Source: Hirudo medicinalis (taxonomy: Eukaryota; Annelida; Clitellata; Hirudinida; Hirudinidae). From it: a stretch of 32,569 bases of DNA. A program made the translations under genes and the position numbers. The DNA lies in contig MPNW01000634.1 in NCBI GenBank assembly GCA_011800805.1, positions 155,944-188,512 on the forward strand, given 5' to 3'. Within the stretch, counting starts at the first letter, position 1; every line of letters starts with the position of its first letter. Positions 12,521 through 21,898 of the stretch are shown piece by piece. The notes under the pieces were generated by a model. The model saw only the letters and a list, made by a program, of their open reading frames with translations. It was not told where the DNA came from and did not search any database.

Positions 12521-15500
12521 GTGATGCAATAACTGGTTACACCATTCAATTCCTTGATTTAAGTGGGTGGTAATTATGCAAATATAATTATATAACTGTT
12601 AATCACAATTACCATTTTAAAAAATAGTTAATTTTTCATTAATCTTGTTATTCTGAATTTTATTCTGCTTATGTATGATGTAAGAAATTGAAGACAAACC
12701 TTGCATTCCAGTCTCATGTATAAAAAGTTAATTAGATTTAAAATTGATTTGTGAACTGAGATGAAATATGTTTTAATAGTTTATATTTTCATTTCAATGT
12801 CATTGCTATTTAGGTTTATTCGCAAGGCCAGCCCTATAAAGTTGGAAATTTTTCATTAAATTTTGGAAACCAAGGTAATGCCATTATTACATATTTTCAA
12901 ACGTTTGTGGTATGAAGTGTGTCTAATGTTGTAGCTCTTCATATTGTTACTTTAATATTGGTAATAATGACAATTTAAAATGATATTGGTAGTGATAATG
13001 ATAATTATCTTATTACAATGTCATATTGTGCGATCCTTGGGAACCAATGCATGGAAATAGTTATTGCAAGTCATACTAATGCAAAAATAGAAAAATTGAT
13101 GTGCGCTGCAATGGAAACTAATATTTAAATACTGTAACAGACATTATTGCGCAATTAAATGTAATACAATGTTTTGGAGATAAAAAAACTTCACGTTAAC
13201 AATTATAAAACAAAACTGCAGATATTCAAAATATCTGAATTCTTTATCAACAGATCATTTTGAGGCAGAGACATTGAGAAGCACCCATGAGGACAATCAA
13301 GTGTTCCATCACTATAAACATGAAAGGGAGATTGACCTCCAAGGAGTTACTGGCACGGTTACCTTTCTGTTGTTCACGGAGGTTCAGGGTGAGGTTGTGG
13401 CTGACTCGATCAAGTTCAGAGTTCAATACAAACCCAAACATCACGTAAGAACATTGTCATGTTTTGTTAGCACGTGAATCTTTTGTTGTTGAATCTTGCT
13501 TCATGTATCAGAGTGGATTGTGAATGCTTTTCCAGGTGCAAGTGAATTTCTCAACTCAGAAACTCCAACCAGGTTTGGAAACATTGTTGAAGATTCGTTT
13601 CCCTGGAAATTCACTCTGTTCCCTCAGTGTATATGATAAAAGCATAGAAACTCTCTCACCTGTTGAATATCTTAATTATGAAAAGGTTTGGTGGAGTTAT
13701 TATTTAAGATGTTTTTGCACTTTTATACTAATTTACAGATCTGTTTAATAGACAACTGAAATTTGAATTTAATTCAAATCATATTTCACGGAAAATGTGA
13801 ATTAAGCCATGTCTTTGAAGAGTCAATCCACATTTTTTCTTTTCTTCTGAAGCTACAAAAGCACTGGGATGTAGAAAAATCTTCAAAATCTGTAAAAACA
13901 CAAAGGTCATGTGACATAGATGATCCCTCAAATTCTTTGGCTTCAGTTTGGGACCCCAGGGGCAGGCCTACTTTTGCAGGTTCCAGAGATGCTTTCCAGG
14001 TTGCCCTTAGTTGTTTGTTATTAATTTTGGTCTCATCAATTATTTTTTTGCAGCTGGAAGACTTGAACATACTTTCTGATTTTGAAGTTTCAAAAGAGTT
14101 TTGCAAACCATTTAACTGTGAGAAAGGTTGAAGAATCTTTCACATCTTTGATAAATTTCTTCATTTCATTATTTCTAGTGGAGGAGGAGATGATTCCAAT
14201 ACCATTAACCGTGAGCAGCTCATCACGGTCCTTGGAATTTTCGCAGGTGCCACTGCTCCGAGATTTTTTCCCAGAGTCATGGATTTGGGAGCTTTTTGAG
14301 ATCGAGTGAGACTGATTTTCATCTTGTAATTTATTGGTCAACAAACATTATAGGAGCAGAATAAGATTGTTTAAGTTTTTGCAAGCCACAAAATATATAT
14401 TTACAAGTAAGGGGTAATCTGTAACTTAATGATAAAACTTTTGGATTGTCATCCAGAAAATAAAAATTCTGTGTAGCTTTTGTTACTCGTAGAAATTTAT
14501 ATAACTTCAAACCAAAATGCAACCCAAAACTGCAGGACAGCTCTTTTTTTTTTGCTCCATCACTTACCCTGAGGAAAAATCCAAAAATAACCAAACAACT
14601 CCTTGAGTGACACCAAAATCAGCTCCATGAATCAATCCATCACCTGCAATATCTGAGACTCCTCCAGTTTTTTGAACAACTTCACAAGTTTCATTTGTTA
14701 ATGCACTGTCTTTGTTGGAGGTGTCTTTAATATCGCCATCATGAATAGCTTTGACAGACGCATTATTCTGGAGGGGCTGCACTGTCACGTGATCGGGAAA
14801 TGAAGGGCAACTATCAACAGTTGTGGACACAACATTACTGGTGCTGTAATTCTTTGTTTTTTGTGCAATCATTGTACATTGTACAATTGGCATTAATGGG
14901 AATGGAAGCACCATTAAACAAGGATAAGGTGCCATCTTTGAAATTTGTCTGTATATTAATACAAGTCTTTTCTCAAGAGATGAATATGGCTTCATATAGT
15001 TGTCTTGAAGTACAACATTTATTCATTGTCCATTGCAGAAAATTTCTATATTTTTATTAAGAAGTTAACATGAATCTGGTGAGTTCTCAAGTGCTCCTTA
15101 ATACTAATAATTAATAACAACTTGATATCATGAGCAGAGTCTTTCTTTTGGGAACTGTCTTGATGAGAAAATCTAAAATGTAAATATTTATTGAGGCAAG
15201 AGTCAAACATATTGTCAGTGAATCCATTATTAATCAATAGTATCAATTTATGTAATCCAAGAGGAACATCTTTTTATGAATTTTTGCATTACCCTTTAAA
15301 TATCCTGGTTTTTATGACTTTGTTGCTTGTCAACAAAGAAGAGTTAATGGAACCAGTTTGCCCTTTTCTTTCCAATATCTGTAGGATCAGAGGTAAATTT
15401 TTTAAATTTGCTGCCATCACTAAATATGTCTTTTAATTTATATAAATAGTTAGATTAGTCAAAATTAATGTAAGTGCTAGATTTCTTAGCTTTCCTAGTT

Positions 15501-18500
15501 ACAATATCGCGATCGCTTTTCAATCTTTTGGCTGCCAGCAATAACTTTCATGGTAAAGATTTAGAGTTTTTACATCCTCTACGTGCGTATCCTTCTGCGG
15601 GCAATTGACTTTTAAGACTTTCGTCAATAGACACATAATCTTCCTTTGCCAGATTAACAATATTGTGAAGTAGCATTTCAGTTTCGATCGGTTTAACAAA
15701 TCGATCGTCAATTTTTATTTAAATGGTAGATGTAACTAAATCACAAACATTTGTTAAATCTATATTTTTTGTCAATAAATGAGAAATTAATTTAATTGTT
15801 TACCATTCTTAACTTGTGAAATAGAGAGGGTGATGAAGGAAAAGACATTTCACTAGCCTTGCCTCACACGATTACCGAATGGTCCGGTAATGGTTTCTGC
15901 GTCGGACCGGAGACGGGTCTATCCGTGGCACCGCAATTTTCAATCACTGGTTTTCAACCATTTTTCCTCTCCCTCAACCTCCCCTATTCAATCATCAAAG
16001 GAGAGAGGGCCATTGTTCCTCTCAGCATCCACAGCTACTTACCTACCTGCATCAGGGTATTTTCTTTGTATTACGATTGCTTATAAACCTATTTGCAACT
16101 CATAATTTTTCAAAGGTCGAACTGAACATTTCACATGGCAACCACTTGAATGTTTTCAAATTGAGATCAAATGAATTCACTCTTTGTGGAGGAGTTGCAA
16201 AAGTTGTTAATTTGACAATCGGAGCCAAAAAAGTTGGAGAAGTTAACTTGACAATACATGTGAATAATTTATTTATTTTTCAAGGTTTTAAACTGATTCA
16301 TTAGAAAGGAAATTTAACGCAATTAAATTATTTCATCTTTATGTATCTCCTTTCCTCATTGGAAACTGTTCATCTCAGGCCAAATCCCATAACTTAGATG
16401 AAAATCTCTTAACGGACATTAATGTTCAAGATTCAGTCACTCACACCATTCTTGTAGAGGTTGGCTCATTTCTTTAACAAACTTATTTTCAAAAAAAGTT
16501 GGGTGAACAAGCCACACAATGTTAAAATAATGATCTTTGTTAATTATAAGCATTAAGAATGATTTGTTTGGCCCAACAGATGTTTTTGTTAGTGTTTTTT
16601 TATTAACCAATGATTTTTTGAATTCAATCAGCCCGAAGGAAAACAGGAGGAAATCATTCAGAGTGTTTATGTCTGCGCTCCAGGTGGCTAATTGAGGTGG
16701 AATTGATTGAATTTATTTAACACGTCATTTCCTCCATCTCTAGCATCTGGAGATATGTTACTTCTACCATCTGGTGAAGATATTGTCAAGGATTCCATAA
16801 AATCGTTCGTAGCTGTGTCTGGTACGATGATAATGAAAATTATGCAGGAGTGATAGCTTTGGCTGATTGATTCATTGATATGGCAGGAGACTTGATGGCA
16901 TCTGCCCTTGCAAACCTTGAGAATGTTTTAGGTCTTCCAACAGGATGTGGGGAACAGATCATGGTGAAGTTTGTGCCAAACATTTACATTTTGAATTATC
17001 TCAAAAAGTCTGATCTTTTGACTGAAGATGTTGGAAAAAAAGCAGTGGATTACCTGAAAGTTGGTAAGTTGTAGCATTTTAATCTCAACTTAACACAGAG
17101 GTCTTAAGTTCTCATTTTTCAGTTAGTAGTTTGGTTTAGTGCAATGACTTTTATTAACTTGCAACCGACCAGGTTACCAGAGATCGCTTCGATTCAGGCA
17201 TGCCGACGGGTCCTACAGCGCCTTTGGAGAATCGGACGCCGAGGGCAGCTTGTGGTTGACTGCATTCGTTGTCAAGTCGCTTGCAGGAGCCTCGGAGCAC
17301 ATCCACATCGATCCTGAACATTTTGACTCAAGCCTCGACTTTATCCAAAACTCTCAGTTCAATAACGGGTGCTTCCCATTGGTTTGTGATGTCGTCATAA
17401 TTATTTATTTGCCTGGACGAACATCGTAATTAACATTTTAAACTGCTATTATTATTGTTTTAACATTTTAAGCTATTAGTATTATTGTTGTTATGACTTT
17501 TTATTTACGCCAATGTTAATGAGCCATTCAATGTAGCACTGCTTTTCTTATGGCCATGCAGTTGAACTATTATGTATTTTCAGCATTGAATTAAATATAT
17601 TTTATTAAAATTTACTCTGTAGTTTTAGTTTTTGAAATTAATGAATTACTATATAAAAGTTATATCATGCAATATTACTACATAAACGTTATATTATGTA
17701 ATATTACTATATACAAGATATATTATGTAATATTACTATATAAAAGTTATGTTATGTAATATTACGAGACATTATATTCTGTTTAAGATTGGTGAGTTGT
17801 TTCAAAGAAGTTTGATGGGTCACATGGAGCATGAAGGTGTTGTTCCATCAATGGCATATAATGCTTACATTGTGTCTTCTCTTGTTGAAGCTGGTCTCAA
17901 AGTGGATGTTGGTAGTTGTTGAACAAGTTCCATGATATCAGTTACAAACTTATTACTATTACCTATTAAATTTTTTAATTGTTATTATTTGAACGTTTAT
18001 CATTAAGCTAAATGAAATACCAGATGAAAAAATATTGTATAACAAACATGATGATTAAGTTTTTAATAAAACAGGGGTTTTATTAACAGGATGTTTCAGT
18101 CCTTAAGGGCTACAACTGCCTTGAAAGAAGTTTGGCAGCCTTATCAAAAAATGCCCTCTACGACAACATTCTACTATTGTATGCATATTCACTTGTGATA
18201 AATAGCAGGCAATCATATATGGATGCTTACAATCAACTCCTGACTCATGTTTTAGCTGCATCAGTCCAAAGCAGAGGAGGTTACATTACTCTGAATGTTG
18301 TAAAATGTAGCATAGTTTTATTGCATTTCTGGTTTGGTAAATTTCTGGATTTGAACGATCACTATGATTTATTAATGATTAAATTCAGTGTATTGGAGTT
18401 TAGAAGGGGACATAGGAGTGGACATTGAGATGACTTCCTATGTCATGCTCAGTCTCTTGAACGACAATCAACCAGATTTCTCTCAACTCCTTGAGATGGC

Positions 18501-21500
18501 GAACTGGCTTTCAGGAAAAAGAAATCCCAAAGGAGGATTTTATTCCACTCAGGTTTTATTTTGGTTCACTAATGATGTAATCATGATTTTGGTTTTCTTT
18601 TGCTGTTAATTTGTTGGAATGTGATTAATTTTATCAACTTCATTGTTGTTTGCATTTTAATGAGTTAAAGTTAAACTTCTATGGAGTATCAATTATTGAT
18701 TTTATGTTCTCTACTTGTAAAACAAGATCTTCCTTTTTGTAATGCAGTGCTTGATAAATTGAGTCATTACAAAAGTATTGCATCATGTCATTCGTCCGAG
18801 ATGAAGTGCCGAGTGAAACTGCCTAGCAATTTTTAACCATGTTCTGTTGCTTCAGGACACTGTGGTGGCCCTGAATGCCTTGTCTAAACTAGCACAACAT
18901 GTTTCAAGTCCTTCGAATGTTACTGTAACATTCAGTACTCTGAGGAAGGTTCCACCTTTTGTCGTGAACTCGACCAACAAACTTCTTGTACAGAAAGTTG
19001 AGACGGGTAGCTTGCTGAGGAGAAAAGTGAAATATTCTGTTAAAGGAGATGGATGTGTTTCTGTTGAGGTGCAGCTTTTTCATTTTATTATATCAATATA
19101 CTCATAAACTCATTTTTTTAAACAAGATAAGTTGAATGCATGTACTTATATGTCATCATTTTTTAGTGCTGGGTTAGGGGTTAGGGTTAGGGTTTTCACA
19201 TAATTCTCTTTTGGACAACATTTTGATTACATTAAGGCTGGTTCAAAGCTGAATGTGCTGTCATTCACTGGCGACCAACACAGGATATCAGTTTTCAACG
19301 TGTCTGTCGGGCTGAAACCTGTCAGGGAATCGTGCAAGCAAATGATCCTCCATATTTGCTTTGTGTTGGTTTCCCTTCCTTCGTGTTGCAGTTGTTACTG
19401 ATCGCTAAGAAGTTATTTTATTTGTTCAGTTACAATGGGCAAGGGGAATCAACAAACATGGGTGTTGTGGTCGTCAACTTTCCTACTGGATGGCATGGAG
19501 ATCAAGAGTCTCTTGATTTTGTTGGCATTTCAACCCTTTTTGTCCTTTTTAATCTCAATTGAATTTATTATGCTGACTTCTTATAACTCCAATATTTGGC
19601 TTTATCATACAGTTCACTTTATGCTTATTTATATAATATTTTATGGTTATTTATACAACAATTTTATTTAGTTAATCTCATAGATTATTATTTCATATTG
19701 GACAAGATAGTTTTGAACTGTTGCATTGTGTTTTGGAGAGAACTATTTATAGCATAAGTGAGATGATTCGATGGCAGTGAAATAAGATTTAATTAATTAA
19801 ATTATTTATTTGATTAAAGTCTCACCTGAGGTGCATTTCTGTAAATGAATCTTTTTCAATGCCAGCTGCTCGAACATGCAGGAATCTCACTCATGAATTA
19901 TGAAGTTGACGAGAAATCTGCAACATTTTATTTTCCTGAGGTTAGCACTCACCATTTCCCATAATGGTCACAATCAACCTTAATCATTCAATCAATTAAT
20001 CAATCAATCAATCGATTACCAATCATAGAAACTGAAACACCTTTACTGTTTCTTTTTTCTTAGATCACTAAGCTGGAAACATGCTTTCATTTCAAGATTA
20101 TTCAGGATGTATTTGTGGTTCAGACCAAACCTGCAAGAGTTGAAGTCTTTGACTATTACAACTTAAGTTGGCACATCTTCTTCAATCTGCTTATTATTTA
20201 TCAGCTGTAGCTTTAATTCTTACCTTCTGTATTATTTATATCTAGTTTCTAAATGTTAGTACAAAATATAATCTGATAATTAAGATATTACTGTAATTTC
20301 ATAATTATTTTAATTACTTTAATAGAACCAATTGATGCTTGTCATTGAACATCAGGGTTCATTATGTCATAATAATATTGCAACCTTCTGGGTCATTCAT
20401 AATTTGCAAGAATTTCAGATGAATTGTTTCAACTGTCTTTGCTGAACAACCATTTCTACTTTGACAATAGCTCTGTCAACATTTGTGGAGTATGTGATAT
20501 ATCAAAAATGTCCAGAACCAGTGAAGGTAGGTAACTCCTACTGCCCTCTAAATTGAAGAAATGAGTGATGATTTCATGTGTCAATGTTGAGGATATTCTT
20601 TGTACTAAATGTCCAATTAATTTAAATGATGTTTGATTTTTAATTTGAATAAATTACTTGTTTTTAGAGGAAAGAAGAAGAATCACTCCCACCTCTTCAC
20701 TTGCATCATAGATTTGTCAGAAGTGCACCAGATGGCTGTCAGTGCCCTGTTTATGTGGCAGAGCCCTATTCAGAGGATGTGGAGCTTGCATGTTCCAAGG
20801 AATTCAGTAAATCATCATTTTAAACCTTCAGCTGCAGCATTTGATTAATATTATATTATTATTGGTGAAATGTTTCATTATTATTGTTATTATCATTGGC
20901 ATGCAAGTTAGCTCAGCCATGTGTTCCTGCTTGAGGCAGTAAAAGGCAACTGCCATTATGTGTTGTTTGCAACCCAGCCTGCACTGCCATAGAGTGTTCT
21001 AGGGAGGCGGGGATATATAAATATTTGGATTGTGGTACCTTCAGATATGATATGGATACTTATGACACTCAAAATATCTACTAAATTTGTAGAAAATATA
21101 AAGTCAAATTTTTATTAAGTTTTCAAACTAAATGTTTAGATGTTTCCATGCAAAAATTATGGAACGGGTAAGATAAATAAGACTAATATGATTGAATGTC
21201 AGGTAATTATTGGTGGCTGTTTAATGTAACTAGGAATGCAGTTTTGTGTTTCAGGTTACTGGCTCAATAGAACCAGAGAAGGATATTTTCACTTAATCTC
21301 ATGGAATTATCCTTTGGAAAAGATTACTCAAGAATTAAAACTTTCATTTGAGGGCAATTGTAGCTGCAAGTCAAGTAATAAGTGTTCACCATTCTTAACT
21401 TAATTAATAATTACATTTTCATGTTTACTATGTCTATTGTCGATGTCCAGTTTGATCACCATTAACTTCTAAATCCATCTTTTTTTCATTTTGGATAGTT

Positions 21501-21898
21501 TTATGTCTTCCTCTCTCTTACCTGGTTTGCATTGTCATGAGTGCCCTTAGAAAAATAGTAGATACATTTATAAAATAGCTATACGTATTTAAGCATTTTG
21601 TTAAGCAATCTTAAACCTTTCTCAAAATCTCAAGAAATAATTTGAATGTTATGTCACTGCTGAACCAAAAACTTTGAAAAATTAATAATTTTGCATAAAT
21701 CTTTCAGCCTCATGGCAAAATGTTGTCATCAGCACAAATGAAATGATCCGCACAAATATTAGCTTGCCTGGGGTTTTTCTGCATTTGAAAAGAGATGATG
21801 TTGTCATAGCTTTGAGTCAAACTTCATCTCAAAATGCCATCAAAAGTCTCGCCTCCGTTAAAAGGTCTTCAGCTTGTGAGTGGTGGTCTTATGAATGA
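5461..21898 (+). CDS. Secreted thioester-containing protein (alpha-2-macroglobulin/complement C3 superfamily)
   Basis: About 37 coding exons encode about 1,597 residues. Proteins of this family are secreted, trap proteases and/or attach covalently to microbes through an internal thioester. Exons: 5461-5531, 6151-6335, 6555-6731, 6906-6961, 7037-7109, 7369-7482, 7575-7665, 7927-7999, 8372-8486, 8555-8664, 8742-8906, 8994-9197, 12814-12874, 13254-13444, 13536-13685, 13853-13999, 14054-14126, 14179-14305, 15825-16056, 16116-16259, 16379-16459, 16632-16683, 16744-16821, 16887-17063, 17173-17381, 17788-17911, about 18100-18279, 18389-18552, 18856-19068, 19237-19364, 19430-19520, 19866-19940, 20064-20166, 20419-20530, 20670-20806, 21255-21374, 21708-21898. 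All junctions agree in phase. Ambiguous ones: the 26/27 and 27/28 junctions and the 34/35 junction, where tandem splice sites compete, and weak donors at exons 3 and 8. No anaphylatoxin domain is present. It may be called TEP, A2M-like or C3-like; orthology is unresolved. The frame is open throughout, so the gene looks intact. Confidence 0.93.
9258..10640 (-). pseudogene. LINE endonuclease and pre-RT region, inverted segment
   Basis: On the minus strand, an APE-type endonuclease relic reads from about 10640 to 9960. It shows ETWIPSD, DLAPPGYNVIH, GSSLAVVAK and FNYPL..LDDEW, the last matching the GDFN-type catalytic block with Gly-Asp lost. A 209-codon open frame (10514-9885) covers most of this. 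Downstream come the linker and the RT entry: LTSDKVRKLISLLPNKSSPLD near 9500 and PLLKKPDLDP near 9290-9260, where the segment stops abruptly. Confidence 0.8.
10640..11040. other. AT-rich stretch between the two LINE segments
   Basis: Very AT-rich, with poly-T at 10799-10810 and no protein similarity I can see. Under twin priming this should be the element's upstream sequence (5' UTR or ORF1 region), but it could also be a later insertion. Confidence 0.4.
11040..12410 (+). pseudogene. LINE reverse transcriptase, sense segment
   Basis: Plus-strand RT relic in several frames: LNPTNYRPISNLTTFSKII near 11090, SAYRCGNST near 11205, LDLSETFDTFDHDILLHHL from about 11270, GSVLGPILFTT near 11450, HADDT in place of YADDT near 11530, LNPSKFE near 11650, then IKLFGV and the carboxy-terminal SRLNYCNSLL near 11925. 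Frame changes near 11230 and 11450, and an in-frame stop in the PQGSVLGP motif, show it is dead. Confidence 0.85.
12425..12520 (+). repeat. (ATT)n microsatellite, 3' tail of the LINE
   Basis: About 95 bases of TTATTATTG/TTATT triplets directly after the last coding-like LINE sequence. Non-LTR elements of the CR1/L2/Rex1 group end in short tandem repeats rather than poly(A), so this is probably the element tail, expanded after insertion. Confidence 0.85.
13853..14305 (+). other. MG6 end and bait-like region (exons 16-18)
   Basis: Three exons separated by introns of only 52 to 54 bases. Exon 18 (14179-14305, residues about 686-728) holds a Ser-rich, protease-accessible-looking stretch (IPLTVSSSSRSLEFSQ) followed by the conserved FFPESWIW block that always follows the bait region in A2M and the anaphylatoxin in C3. 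There is no Cys-Cys-rich anaphylatoxin domain and no tetrabasic chain-processing site here, so the region is of A2M type rather than C3 type. The next exon (15825) resumes with HTITEWSGNGFCV (MG7 side), also strongly conserved. Confidence 0.75.
14306..15824. other. Large intron 18 of the thioester gene
   Basis: This 1.5-kb intron directly follows the bait-like exon, where neighbouring introns are about 50 bases. It contains the Penelope-like relic at 15347-15715 and a 143-codon minus-strand open frame (14995-14564) that I do not recognise. I looked for a duplicated bait exon with a FFPESWIW-like end and saw none. Confidence 0.6.
15347..15715 (-). pseudogene. Penelope-like retroelement, N-terminal fragment
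   Basis: One minus-strand frame from 15715 to 15347 reads continuously except for internal stops. It shows KPIETEMLLHNIVNLAKEDY, then SLKSQLPAEGYARRG, LLLAAKRLKSDRDIVTRKAKKSS and KLKDIFSDGSKFKKF..DPTD. This order (LPKEDYV, SLPW, VRKADKSS, ILSD..KF, DPT) is what I remember upstream of the reverse transcriptase of Penelope-like elements in marine invertebrates. A TGA replaces the expected Trp of SLPW and a TAA lies before the SNYLYKL stretch, so it is a pseudogene. The clade assignment is from memory. Confidence 0.6.
16943..16957 (+). other. Internal thioester motif GCGEQ
   Basis: Codons GGA TGT GGG GAA CAG encode Gly-Cys-Gly-Glu-Gln. The Cys (residue about 944) and Gln (about 947) form the beta-cysteinyl-gamma-glutamyl thioester in A2M, C3, C4 and TEPs. 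All key residues are present, so the site should be chemically competent. Confidence 0.97.
17645..17768 (+). repeat. 29-bp tandem repeat (four units) in intron 25
   Basis: Units start at 17645, 17674, 17703 and 17732, each attacta(t/c)ata.aa.(g)(t/a)tat..tatg(t/c)aat, followed by a partial fifth unit attac at 17761. Units differ by a few substitutions and have no spacers between them, so it is a minisatellite. Confidence 0.85.
19171..19192 (+). repeat. Interstitial telomere-type repeat (TTAGGG)n
   Basis: Three to four units of the animal telomere repeat, one with an extra G (gggttaggggttaggg), lie in intron 29 of the thioester gene. The G-rich strand is the plus strand. It is isolated in otherwise AT-rich intron sequence, consistent with repair of a break using telomeric DNA. 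Confidence 0.8.
19981..20018 (+). repeat. (AATC)n microsatellite
   Basis: Short imperfect array of aatc/aatt units (tcaatcaatcaatcaatcga) in intron 32 of the thioester gene. Confidence 0.7.
20419..21898 (+). other. C-terminal cysteine-containing extension, netrin/C345C-like
   Basis: A2M and CD109 stop soon after VYDYY, but here four further exons (20419-20530, 20670-20806, 21255-21374, 21708-21898) add about 185 residues. They contain NICGVC and GCQCPVY in a linker, then CSKEF at a strand start and LSFEGNCSCK about 45 residues later. That spacing resembles the netrin-like domain that ends C3, C4 and C5. The stop is TGA at 21896-21898. The netrin assignment is an inference from Cys pattern and position. 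An AATAAA at 22380-22385 is a possible poly(A) signal. Confidence 0.6.
20899..21068 (+). mobile_element. tRNA-derived SINE, copy 1 (diverged)
   Basis: In intron 35 of the thioester gene. It shares with the sequence at 31690 a tRNA-like head (ggcatgcaagttagctcagc), the B-box-like block gtttgcaacccagcctgcac, a tatataaat block and a ccttca...ggatac...cactc tail. A and B boxes would allow RNA polymerase III transcription. This copy is more diverged and carries an insertion before tatataaat. Confidence 0.75.

Larger units (their letters stand above)
9258..12525. mobile_element. LINE (CR1/L2/Rex1-type non-LTR retrotransposon), 5'-inverted
   Basis: One degenerate element in intron 12 of the thioester gene. 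The 5' part (endonuclease and the beginning of the reverse transcriptase region) lies on the minus strand at 9258-10640. The 3' part (reverse transcriptase from the NYRPIS motif to the C-terminus, then an ATT microsatellite tail) lies on the plus strand at about 11040-12520. The two parts break at the same point of the protein, so this is best read as one insertion made by twin priming. A possible target-site duplication is attatgtgat just left of 9261 versus attattgtgat at 12515-12525. Many stops and frameshifts make it inactive. Confidence 0.8.
6151..13685 (+). other. Thioester protein macroglobulin domains MG1-MG6 (exons 2-15)
   Basis: Family landmarks appear in order: FIQTDKPFYKP then IRALTLDE in exons 3-4 (MG1/MG2), AQITDSKN..VGQWL in exon 5, FPLSSDPRLGSWGF in exon 6, VLPKFSVSVE in exon 7 (start of MG3), YTYNKPVAGEA in exon 8, GISRTISHNTP in exon 10, KPGIAY at the exon 10/11 join (MG4), VYSQGQPYKVG in exon 13 and GEVVADSIKF in exon 14 (MG5), then CSLSVYDKSIETLSP in exon 15 (MG6). 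Exon 12 is followed by the largest intron (9198-12813), which is swollen by a LINE insertion. Confidence 0.88.
16887..18552 (+). other. Thioester domain exons 24-28
   Basis: Exon 24 encodes LGLPTGCGEQ, the thioester site, then MVKFVPNIYILNYL. Exon 25 gives GYQRSLRF..DGSYSAFG and WLTAFVVKS, and ends in NNGCFPL. Exon 28 gives DIEMTSYVML and GGFYSTQ, which joins to DTVVALNALSK in exon 29. These are the alpha/alpha-toroid landmarks in A2M order. The position aligned with the catalytic His of C3 is Gln (codon 17803-17805, residue about 1058, 114 residues after the thioester Cys). The exon 26/27 junction can use acceptors ending at 18089 or 18099, and exon 27 can end at 18279 or later. Confidence 0.88.
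18856..20166 (+). other. CUB and receptor-binding (MG8) exons 29-33
   Basis: Exon 29 carries VKGDGCVSVE, matching the A2M TGEGCVYLQ strand. Exons 30-31 give CFVYNGQGESTNMGVVVV, corresponding to A2M SVSYTGSRSASNMAIVDV. Exon 33 gives QDVFVVQTKPARVEVFDYYN, matching the A2M LQDVPV..KPAIVKVYDYY receptor-binding strand. All junctions are in phase. Confidence 0.88.

Noticed and set aside
12425..12532. Open frame ending in poly-isoleucine
   Set aside because: It is a translation of the ATT microsatellite tail of the LINE.
9198..12813. An independent host gene inside intron 12 (209-codon minus-strand frame)
   Set aside because: Motifs match a LINE endonuclease, and it pairs with the RT segment at 11040-12410.
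14000..15824. Anaphylatoxin domain or a duplicated bait exon
   Set aside because: No Cys-Cys six-cysteine pattern in exons 16-18 and no second FFPESWIW-type exon in intron 18.
17645..17768. CRISPR-like array of 29-bp repeats
   Set aside because: Units are directly adjacent without spacers, and the DNA is from an animal genome.
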